From the NCBI GenBank assembly GCA_963582255.1, contig CAUZRD010000069.1, positions 1 to 10,004 of the forward strand: a stretch of 10,004 bases of DNA. The letters run 5' to 3'. Under the pieces are notes generated by a model, which worked only from the letters and a program-made list of their open reading frames with translations, was not told the DNA's origin and did not search any database. The position numbers were made by a program, and so were the translations under genes. The DNA comes from CAUZRD01 sp963582255. GTDB taxonomy: Bacteria; Pseudomonadota; Alphaproteobacteria; Rhizobiales; TMED25. Shown here piece after piece: positions 1 through 6,155 of this stretch. Position 1 is the first letter of the stretch; every line of letters begins with the position of its first letter.

Positions 1-85
1 CAATGATAAGTCTAGATCAGACGTATGAGATGCTAAAGCAGATAAAAGCTTTCCAGCGTTCTGTGTGGCAGAGCAATAGAGGGAG

Positions 86-1321
86 CTACCAGGTAACACG
101 CACTTCCTGAATAGCTTGGGGTGTGGCCTGATTGACCGTTAAAGTTTTTTCTTTGTAGCGGATAATGGTTCCGGCGGGTGGAATTTCCTTGGCGATATCA
201 AGTATAAATCCAGCAATTGTCTGATAGTCACCGTCTGGAAATTTAAGCCCGACTTCTTCTTCGACGAACTGCAATTCAGCTCGGCCACTAATGATATAAT
301 CACGCAGACCCAGCTTGCGAATGTTGGGAGTTGGCCCTTCATTTATATCGTGTTCGTCGCCGATCTCGCCGACGACGACCTCAAGGATGTCCTCCAGAGT
401 CACGATGCCTTCTGCGCCGCCAAACTCATCAACAATAATAGCCATGCCAACGCCTTTTCCACGAATCATGGGAAGAAGATCAGCAATGTTCTGTGAGCCT
501 GGTATATAGATTGGTATAGATATATAGGGCTGAATTTCTTGTTCTGGATCTTCTAGAAGCAAATCGAGTGAATTGAGGGTTCCAGTAATTTTATCAACGC
601 GTTTATCATAGACGGTCAGTCTCTTATGGGAGGAGCTAGCGGCTAGCTGAGATGCATTGCCTGTTGTTGAATGGCATTCAATGCCGACCACATCAATCAA
701 TGGTACCATGATATCAGCTGCGGTGGTTTCGCCGAAATCGAAAACCCGCTGAATCATAGTTTTTTCGTTCGGTTCGATATCAGTATCGTCGGATGTTATG
801 CCCATAATCGCAACAATTTCTTCGCGCGGCGTGAATAGATTATGTGTTTCGCCACCCCCCAGGATTCGCGTCAGAAGTTTGGTGAGAAGACTAAAGACAA
901 TGAGAATGGGATAGAAAACGTAAGAGCAGATTCGCAGAATATAAATAGCTCGTGGCGTGATTGAATCTGCGTTTTGCTGAAAGATACTCTTGGGGACTAT
1001 TTCGCCGAATATCCAGATCAGCGGGGCCGCGATGACAATCGCTAGCCAGCTATATTCTTCGCCACAAAGCTCGATCATCAAAGCTGTAGTCACCGTGGTG
1101 TTGGTGACCACGAAGACATTAGTTCCGACCAGGGTGGTGGATAACAGCCATTCCGGCGTTTTTAACATATCAAGGGCAATTTTTGCGCCACGAGATCCAT
1201 TTGCTGCGTCGTGGCGCAATTTGATCCGGTTGGCGCTTACAACGCCAATTTCCGAGCCAGTAAAAAATGCCTCGCACGCTAGGCAGGAGATAATGATCAA
1301 AATAGTGGTTGCAATATCCAT
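86..1321 (-). CDS. CNNM/CBS/CorC_HlyC-domain membrane protein (downstream paralogue)
   Basis: This is a 411-residue inner-membrane protein of the HlyC/CorC (CNNM) family, whose members are linked to Mg2+/Co2+ efflux or divalent-cation homeostasis. Residues about 1-150 form the CNNM (DUF21) membrane domain: hydrophobic stretches lie near 4-20, 58-83, 92-106 and 125-150, and the family signatures FFTGSEI (19-25), GTN (65-67) and GEIVPKS (106-112) are present. Two cytoplasmic CBS repeats follow; the second contains VDEFGG (297-302) then GIVTLEDILE, the clearest hallmark of the family. The last 80 residues fit the CorC_HlyC domain. The ATG directly follows the TAA of the upstream paralogue, and its ribosome site (GAGGAG, 9 bases upstream) lies inside that gene, so the two are co-transcribed and probably translationally coupled. 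The first CBS repeat reads SHKRLTVY where homologues usually have an SRxPVY-like segment. The transported ion cannot be told from sequence. Confidence 0.93.
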   Translation of the reverse strand: MDIATTILIIISCLACEAFFTGSEIGVVSANRIKLRHDAANGSRGAKIALDMLKTPEWLLSTTLVGTNVFVVTNTTVTTALMIELCGEEYSWLAIVIAAPLIWIFGEIVPKSIFQQNADSITPRAIYILRICSYVFYPILIVFSLLTKLLTRILGGGETHNLFTPREEIVAIMGITSDDTDIEPNEKTMIQRVFDFGETTAADIMVPLIDVVGIECHSTTGNASQLAASSSHKRLTVYDKRVDKITGTLNSLDLLLEDPEQEIQPYISIPIYIPGSQNIADLLPMIRGKGVGMAIIVDEFGGAEGIVTLEDILEVVVGEIGDEHDINEGPTPNIRKLGLRDYIISGRAELQFVEEEVGLKFPDGDYQTIAGFILDIAKEIPPAGTIIRYKEKTLTVNQATPQAIQEVRVTW

Positions 1322-2686
1322 TTACTCAGTCTCCTCAATCGGGGAGACATTTTGTTTGGTAGCTGCCATTTTGTGGTGATGCTCGCTTGCCGCGTCTGGA
1401 ACTCTTTCCAAAGCGGCTCCGACGGTTGATACCGGTTGGACCTCAATGTCCTGGATCAGATTGTGATCTAAGGTAACGACTGTGTAAGCATGGCTATCGA
1501 TTACGATGCTTGCGCCCTCGGTAGGTAATTCTCCAAATTCGTTGAGCAGGACACCACCGATCGTGTCTACTTCGTCAACGGAAAACGATGTTCCGACCAG
1601 CTCATTAAAATTTTGCAGATGCATTGTGCCGCCAACACGGAAATGACCTTCACCTTGATCTTCGGATTCAATATTCTCCCGTTTGATTAATTCGGATTGG
1701 CTTGGGATGTCGCCAAAGATGCATTCAAGAAGATCTTCCATAGTTACTAGACCGGTCACACCACCGTATTCATCAACTGTGAGTGCAATCGAGAGGTTCC
1801 GTTCGCGAAAGGTATGCAAGAGGTTGGCAACGGCCCGTGTTTCGGGGACAAAATAGGCCTTGCGAACTAATTCTTCTGTCGTGGGTGTAGCTTCGTCGTT
1901 TAACCTAACACCAAGCAGATCACGAGCGAATAAGATGCCAATAATGTTGTCTAGATCGCCCTTGTAAATTGGTACTTTGCTATGCCGGGTGCGATGAAGT
2001 TCACGAACCATCTCTTTAAGTGGCATGTCGACTGGCAAGGCGAAGATCTGCGATCGCTGTGACATTACATGGTCAAGCATCAGATCGCCAACTTCGAAAA
2101 TCTGCTCGATATAATGAGCTTCCTGGTGATCAAGCCCGCCCTCACCAACAGCCTCGCGTGCCAGAGAGCGTACCATGTCTTCGGTAATAATATTATCGCG
2201 TGAGCGCTCTTTGCCAATAATAAATGTGATTATGACCTCTGATATCTCGCGCACCAGCCAGCGAAGCGGAAGAATGGCGCGTGCAAAGCCCTCAATCAAC
2301 TTGCATTGAAAAGTGGCAAACGCAACGTTGTTACGAATGGCCAGGGTTTTAGGTGTGATTTCACCGAATAAAAGCAAGATGGGCACCATCACGAACAAAT
2401 TGAGATATTTATTCTCGGCGCCAAATATATGGATGACTGTGGCGGCTGAAATGACTGAAGCCGCGACATTCACGAATTCATTGCCGATCAGGATGGTAAC
2501 GATTAAACGACGCGGTTGACTCAACAGCTGTTCAATAAGTGTGACGCGCGGATTTCCATCGCTGCGCATCTTTTCGATTTGAACTGGATTAAGGGAAAAC
2601 AGACTTGTTTCAGAACTTGAAAAAAAACCTGAAAGAAGCATTAATACGCAAAATAGGCCAATTTGAGCCCAAAATATCAAGTCCAA
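1322..2686 (-). CDS. CNNM/CBS/CorC_HlyC-domain membrane protein (upstream paralogue)
   Basis: This is a 454-residue paralogue of the next gene, with the same order of domains: an N-terminal CNNM (DUF21) domain with about four hydrophobic segments in the first 155 residues (FFSSSETSLFSL near 22-33, GNEF near 68, GEITPK near 107), a CBS pair (HSKVPIY in the first; VDEYGGVTGLVTMEDLLE from residue 304 in the second), then a CorC_HlyC domain. A hydrophilic tail of about 30 residues with a HHH run follows and is not part of the family core. Family knowledge points to an inner-membrane, nucleotide-sensing divalent-cation transporter or regulator. The start is TTG: no ATG fits the conserved N-terminus, and a strong GGAGGT lies 4 bases upstream. 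It is the first gene of a two-gene operon. Two different paralogues in tandem suggest a heteromeric or specialised pair, which is inference. Confidence 0.92.
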   Translation of the reverse strand: MDLIFWAQIGLFCVLMLLSGFFSSSETSLFSLNPVQIEKMRSDGNPRVTLIEQLLSQPRRLIVTILIGNEFVNVAASVISAATVIHIFGAENKYLNLFVMVPILLLFGEITPKTLAIRNNVAFATFQCKLIEGFARAILPLRWLVREISEVIITFIIGKERSRDNIITEDMVRSLAREAVGEGGLDHQEAHYIEQIFEVGDLMLDHVMSQRSQIFALPVDMPLKEMVRELHRTRHSKVPIYKGDLDNIIGILFARDLLGVRLNDEATPTTEELVRKAYFVPETRAVANLLHTFRERNLSIALTVDEYGGVTGLVTMEDLLECIFGDIPSQSELIKRENIESEDQGEGHFRVGGTMHLQNFNELVGTSFSVDEVDTIGGVLLNEFGELPTEGASIVIDSHAYTVVTLDHNLIQDIEVQPVSTVGAALERVPDAASEHHHKMAATKQNVSPIEETE

Positions 2687-2690
2687 TTAA

Positions 2691-2696
2691 ACCTCC
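2691..2696 (-). promoter_or_regulatory. Ribosome binding site fixing a TTG start
   Basis: On the minus strand GGAGGT is followed by TTAA and then TTG at 2686-2684. The near-perfect Shine-Dalgarno match and spacing support the TTG start of the upstream CorC-type gene over any downstream ATG. Confidence 0.7.
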
Positions 2697-2729
2697 AGAG
2701 CGCAAACTTATTTTCAGTGTAGGAATATG

Positions 2730-2758
2730 TTATTAAAAATCCCCACGCAATCAGTCAA
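2730..2758 (-). promoter_or_regulatory. Possible sigma-70-type promoter for the CorC-type pair
   Basis: On the minus strand TTGACT (2758-2753, five of six to the -35 consensus) is followed after 17 bases by TAATAA (2735-2730), a poor -10 match. It lies 44 bases upstream of the TTG start, in the AT-rich gap between this operon and the aldo/keto reductase. The rest of the 2687-2877 gap shows no gene and no clear terminator. Such matches are common in AT-rich DNA, so this is only a candidate. Confidence 0.3.
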
Positions 2759-2877
2759 TACTAAAATTATTGTATCAGATAAGTAATGAGAACTAAACAA
2801 AACTAATTAGTGCCCAACTAAAGAGTTAATCGTGTGTTTTGAGCATTTTGCAGAGATGATGCGTGTGTTGGATGAAA

Positions 2878-3936
2878 TCAATAACCCGCGTGCCAGCGAT
2901 GTAACCCGAGATCTGCAGGACCAAAGCGTTCCTTGCCCATGAATTGCTGGTGCCAATAAGGGTATTGCAGCTTTGGTCGGCTTACATCTTCAAGGCGTTT
3001 GTTGTCTTCCTCGGTTAAAGTTAGATCCATGGCCCCAAGGTTATCCTTAAACTGATCTTCGTTGCGTCCGCCGATGATGAGAGATGTGACTGCGGGTCGC
3101 CCGAGTAGCCAGGCCAGCGCGACGCGGGCCGGTGTTGCTTCATGTTCGCTGGCAATCTGTATTAATGTATCAATAATGTCATAGAGCCGCTCTTCGTCGT
3201 GGATCGGTGGATTTTTCCATTTGCGGTCAAAGTGACGAGATCCTTTAGGCCCAGCTTCGCCGCGACGGAATTTGCCCGATAAAAGTCCGCCAGCAAGTGG
3301 ACTCCATACTAAAATGCCTAGACCCTCTGACAGGGCTATTGGTACTAACTCGTTTTCGGCCTCTCGGGCTTGTAATGTATAGTGTATCTGCTGACATACA
3401 AACCGCTCACGGTGGCCATAATGAGACGTGGCTAGAGACTTCATTACATGCCAGCCAGAAAAATTAGAACAGCCGATATAGCGGACTTTTCCCGAGCGAA
3501 TAAGGCTATCAAATGCCTCCATAATTTCTTCCATCGGGGTCATGCCATCCCATTTATGAGCGAGATAGATGTCGATGTGGTCGGTGCGAAGACGTTTTAG
3601 GCTGGCCTCGCAGGCTGAAATGATGTGGTAGCGCGAAAGTCCCAGATCATTCGGCCCGTCAGCCATTGGGTTCCAAACTTTCGAAGCAATCAGCACATCA
3701 TTGCGCTTCCCTTTGAGAGCTTCACCGAGCACTTCCTCAGATTGCCCGCGGGCATAGCCATCGGAGGTGTCAATTAGATTGACGCCGGCATCAATACAAA
3801 GATCTATGTTGCGCTTGGCCTGATCCGCACCTAGAGAAAATAACGGCTGCTCGGGGTTCCCGTGGCCGTAATTCATAGTGCCGATGGATAACGCCGATAC
3901 CTTCAGGCCTGAATGGCCAAGACGTCTGTACTCCAT
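2878..3936 (-). CDS. Aldo/keto reductase family oxidoreductase
   Basis: This is a 352-residue soluble NAD(P)H-dependent oxidoreductase with the aldo/keto reductase TIM-barrel fold, close to the Kvbeta/AKR-like group (MEYRRLGHSGLKVSALSIGT at the N-terminus). The catalytic tetrad is visible as Asp56, Tyr61 (in DTSDGYARGQSEE), Lys86 (IASKVW) and His127 (YLAHKWDG). The cofactor-phosphate loop near the C-terminus reads SLIIGGRNEDQFKDNL. The reading frame stays open 15 codons further upstream to 3981, but that extension does not look like the family. The ATG at 3936 begins exactly at the conserved MEYRRLG and has GGGGA seven to eight bases upstream, so it is preferred. It stands alone on the minus strand, 191 bases from the CorC-type pair. 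The substrate is unknown; reduction of an aldehyde or ketone is all the fold supports. Confidence 0.93.
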   Translation of the reverse strand: MEYRRLGHSGLKVSALSIGTMNYGHGNPEQPLFSLGADQAKRNIDLCIDAGVNLIDTSDGYARGQSEEVLGEALKGKRNDVLIASKVWNPMADGPNDLGLSRYHIISACEASLKRLRTDHIDIYLAHKWDGMTPMEEIMEAFDSLIRSGKVRYIGCSNFSGWHVMKSLATSHYGHRERFVCQQIHYTLQAREAENELVPIALSEGLGILVWSPLAGGLLSGKFRRGEAGPKGSRHFDRKWKNPPIHDEERLYDIIDTLIQIASEHEATPARVALAWLLGRPAVTSLIIGGRNEDQFKDNLGAMDLTLTEEDNKRLEDVSRPKLQYPYWHQQFMGKERFGPADLGLHRWHAGY

Positions 3937-4198
3937 TGTATTCCCCGTGTGATTGAATTCATCCAAGGCACTTTCTTGCAAGAAAATGATGTGGTCAAGG
4001 ACATGCTCACAAGATCTCTGGATTAATTGGAACTAATCATTCGGTTGGACCAAGATTTGGGTTTTCAAGAGAAGCATGACCTCAGTGTTCGCGGCTACAG
4101 GTCTCCAGCATATAATACATCATTGCATAGTAAGAAATGTTGGTCCTGAACTACCATTCAAATCAAACTAATGAGGTGATATAGGTCGGTATCATCGC

Positions 4199-4278
4199 TA
4201 CGACAGCAGTGATTTTTTGGTGTAGGCGGTTTTGTGGAACTGATCTTTGTTACGTCCGCCGATAATGAGGTATGTGAG
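4199..4278 (-). pseudogene. Remnant of a second aldo/keto reductase gene
   Basis: The minus strand from 4275 encodes LTYLIIGGRNKDQFHK, matching the cofactor-loop segment TSLIIGGRNEDQFKDN of the intact aldo/keto reductase next door. At DNA level 4238-4280 aligns with 3050-3092 without gaps at 37 of 43 positions. Several differences are silent, as expected of a diverged homologue under past selection and not of a fresh duplication. Downstream of the match the frame loses similarity and stops at TAG after about ten codons. Upstream, the rest of the gene is gone, and the SDR gene's ribosome site begins within a few bases of where similarity ends. The outer limits of the remnant are approximate. 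The surrounding gap from 3937 to 4298 contains no other recognisable gene. Confidence 0.7.
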
Positions 4279-4282
4279 TGAT

Positions 4283-4289
4283 GGGGAGG
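4283..4289 (+). promoter_or_regulatory. Ribosome binding site of the SDR gene
   Basis: GGGGAGG ends 9 bases before the ATG at 4299. It selects that ATG over the in-frame GTG (4278) and ATG (4281) further upstream, which would place this motif inside the coding sequence. Confidence 0.65.
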
Positions 4290-4298
4290 CAAGCTGGA

Positions 4299-5063
4299 AT
4301 GATCAGACTAGCTGGCAAGGTGGCTATTATTACAGGAGCTGCCGGCGATATCGGCGCTGCCGCGCTGAAGAGCTTGGTAATTGAGGGGGCGCGAGTTGTG
4401 GCAATCGACCTTGATGGCCTTGGTCTCGAGCGAGTTCTTCGTGATCTTAGCGATGAGCAGGCCTGCGCTTGTATTGCCGATGTAACTCGTGCTGACGATA
4501 TGTCGAAGGCTGTCAATTTCGCTGTAGAGAGATTTGGGCAGCTCGACATTGCGCTTTTGAATGCTGGGATCGAAGGGCAGGTTGCACCGATTACGGACTA
4601 TGAGGAAGAAGTATTTGATCGGGTGATCGCGGTTAATGTTCGCGGCGTATGGTTGGGACTAAAATACTCTATGCAAGCCATGGCTAGTAGTGGTGGCGGT
4701 AGCATCGTCCTTACCTCTTCGGTTGCCGGTGTGCGTGGCCGCAAGGGCATCAGCGCCTATACAGCCAGCAAGCATGCGGTCGTCGGGTTGATGCGCACTG
4801 CAGCAATTGAAGGCGCTGAGTTCGGCGTGCGAGTAAACACGGTCAATCCAGGTCCGGTCGAAAGTCGCATGATCAGGGCTCTCGAGATTAGCGCTAACCC
4901 TGACAATCCAGATGATGTTCGTCAGGATAATTTCTCGGCCACCCCCATGGGGCGCTATGCTACCCCGCAAGAAGTTGCCAACATGATGATTTTTCTTGCC
5001 AGCAATGAGAGCAGTCATAGTACGGGGTCAATGTTCATGGTTGAAGGAGGTCGCACCGCCTAA
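4299..5063 (+). CDS. Short-chain dehydrogenase/reductase (classical SDR)
   Basis: This is a 254-residue soluble NAD(P)-dependent oxidoreductase of the classical SDR type with a Rossmann fold. The cofactor loop TGAAGDIG (12-19) is a variant with glycine one position early compared with TGxxxGxG. Asp37 at the end of beta-2 (VVAIDLDG) suggests NAD(H) over NADP(H). The structural NAG lies at 88-90, and the catalytic residues are Asn113, Ser141, Tyr154 and Lys158 (AYTASKHA). The C-terminus has the usual GSMFMVEGG. Length is normal for the family. The start at 4299 is set by GGGGAGG and by MIRLAGKVAIITG being the typical N-terminus; two in-frame starts up to 21 bases upstream are possible. It is the only complete plus-strand gene in the window and is convergent with the selenoprotein cluster. 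Its upstream region abuts an aldo/keto reductase remnant, hinting that it arrived by rearrangement. The substrate is unknown. Confidence 0.94.
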   Translation: MIRLAGKVAIITGAAGDIGAAALKSLVIEGARVVAIDLDGLGLERVLRDLSDEQACACIADVTRADDMSKAVNFAVERFGQLDIALLNAGIEGQVAPITDYEEEVFDRVIAVNVRGVWLGLKYSMQAMASSGGGSIVLTSSVAGVRGRKGISAYTASKHAVVGLMRTAAIEGAEFGVRVNTVNPGPVESRMIRALEISANPDNPDDVRQDNFSATPMGRYATPQEVANMMIFLASNESSHSTGSMFMVEGGRTA

Positions 5064-5169
5064 TGTGAGAAATAAGATTGATAATTGGCTGATATTGGCG
5101 GAATGGGACCGGTGTGGCGGTATAATTTAGCCCGGCCTTGAATAACGCTCATTCATGCTTACCGCAGTT

Positions 5170-5814
5170 TTAGTCGGCCTCACTTAGTTTGTCCCGAAGT
5201 GTGATCTTGGCTATAACTTTATTGAGGAGTTGCTCAAGCGTTTCGTAGGGCTGCGCGCCAACTACGCCGTAGCCGCCGGCGACGAAAGTTGGCACCCCGG
5301 TCACACCATATTGCCGCGACTTCTCCCAGTCAGCATCAATTTGGGTGCGGAAGCTGCGTGAATTTAGAACCTCACGAGCTGCATCTACCGAAAAACCTGC
5401 CGATGCTACGATTTCGAGCAATATGTTGGGATCGGATATGTTGTGAGTGTCGACGAAATAGGCGCGGTAGATCGCATCATGTAGTGCGTCACCGTCCTGT
5501 TGCGTGTCAGCCCATTTGCCAAGCTCCTGCGCCAGTCGGCTGTTATAACTGTGAGTTCGCTTGCCGTAGGGCAAACCCTCAACGTTCATCAACGCCTTCA
5601 TGCGCAGATGCGCGGACTGCGGGTCTATGTCACGTCCAGCATAAATCTGTTCCATGGTGCGCCCTTCGGCAGGCGTGTCTGGGTGAAGAGGGAAGTGAAT
5701 CCACTTTACATTGATTTCAAACTGTCGCTTTAGCTTTGCAATACGCACGGTACTGAGATAGCACCACGGTCAGACGTAGTCAGTAAAAATCTCCAAGGTA
5801 ATGGGTTCAGACAT
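5170..5814 (-). CDS. DsbA/FrnE-like thioredoxin-fold selenoprotein (Sec15, U-P-W-C)
   Basis: This is read as 214 residues with the in-frame TGA at 5772-5770 translated as selenocysteine. The protein then begins MSEPITLEIFTDYV-U-PWCYL, so Sec15 sits at the first cysteine of the CPWC motif of DsbA/FrnE-like (2-hydroxychromene-carboxylate isomerase-related) oxidoreductases. The remainder is intact: a helical insertion, then GVTGVPTFVAGG with the cis-proline at 165 that packs on the active site, and a normal C-terminal helix. AAGGAA lies 6 bases before the ATG at 5814. A gene caller that stops at TGA would begin at GTG 5748 and lose the first strand and the redox motif. No signal peptide is visible, so it is probably cytoplasmic and may act in thiol-disulfide exchange or Se-dependent reduction. 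It is the last gene of the cluster, 59 bases after the 91-residue gene. A point mutation in a CPWC codon (TGC to TGA) is the alternative, but the intact frame, the candidate SECIS and the neighbouring Sec gene argue against it. Confidence 0.87.
5739..5755 (-). promoter_or_regulatory. Candidate bacterial SECIS hairpin of the FrnE-like selenoprotein
   Basis: Fourteen bases after the TGA the minus strand reads CAGTAC-CGTGC-GTATTG, a six-pair stem (one G-U pair) with a five-base loop. The loop G lies about 21 bases after the TGA, inside the window expected for bacterial SECIS elements, and is among the first two loop bases. A GCU/AGC pair outside a small internal loop could extend it. An overlapping alternative hairpin (GGTGC/GTACC) sits closer to the TGA. 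Confidence 0.5.
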
Positions 5815-5873
5815 GGTGAGTTCCTTTTTTGAAGTGAGCTTATAAGATGATGTGCAACTCAGGGTAGGTGGCC

Positions 5874-6149
5874 CTAGATCCATCGTCCTTCATCAACACT
5901 AGCAAGAACACCACTACCATCCAACGCCTGCTGAAGGAGGTCATAGATATCACCTTCGAGTTCTTGTTGAAGGCGATCCAAGCGGAGAAGATTGCTGGCG
6001 ATAGGCCTATAGGTTTTTGGATCTCGAGCCTCTTTTTCGTAGCGTTCGCGACGTTTCAGTAATTCAGCGCGATAACGTTCTATGGCGGCAATCATTTCTT
6101 CGAAGTGCTCGAGTACCTGGTTTAGATCTGGATTGATAATTTCGACCAT
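5874..6149 (-). CDS. Small helical protein of unknown function in the selenoprotein cluster
   Basis: I do not recognise this 91-residue protein. It is rich in Glu, Arg, Leu and Gln and predicted by eye to be almost wholly helical: residues about 8-45 (QVLEHFEEMIAAIERYRAEL, then KRRERYEKEA) show an amphipathic, coiled-coil-like pattern. A short break containing DPKTYRPIA follows, then a second helix (LLRLDRLQQELEGDIYDLL). There is no cysteine, signal peptide or membrane segment. Its ATG lies 6 bases after the TAG of the selenoprotein-B-like gene, and the overlapping AGG of that stop region can serve as ribosome site, so translation is probably coupled. The FrnE-like selenoprotein gene follows 59 bases later. 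The context suggests an accessory or scaffold subunit of the selenoprotein-B-like protein, but that is inference only. Confidence 0.8.
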   Translation of the reverse strand: MVEIINPDLNQVLEHFEEMIAAIERYRAELLKRRERYEKEARDPKTYRPIASNLLRLDRLQQELEGDIYDLLQQALDGSGVLASVDEGRWI

Positions 6150-6155
6150 GTTCGC

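Noticed and set aside
1..85. A short plus-strand open frame from the ATG at position 3
   Set aside because: It overlaps the end of the CorC-type gene, has no ribosome site visible in the window and resembles no known protein.
2802..2811. Ten-base palindrome ACTAATTAGT upstream of the CorC-type operon
   Set aside because: It lies in an AT-rich gap, is unique in the window and matches no operator I can name; chance is a sufficient explanation.
4021..4038. Inverted repeat GATTA-N8-TAATC upstream of the aldo/keto reductase as an operator
   Set aside because: Arms are only five bases, there is no adjacent regulator gene, and its position about 85 bases upstream proves nothing.
4659..5018. A 119-codon open frame antisense to the SDR gene, and similar shadow frames elsewhere
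   Set aside because: They lie opposite clearly conserved genes, have no family motifs and follow the codon pattern of the sense gene.
5064..5169. A bidirectional terminator between the convergent SDR and FrnE-like genes
   Set aside because: The gap is where one would expect it, but I found no stable GC-rich stem followed by a T run on either strand.
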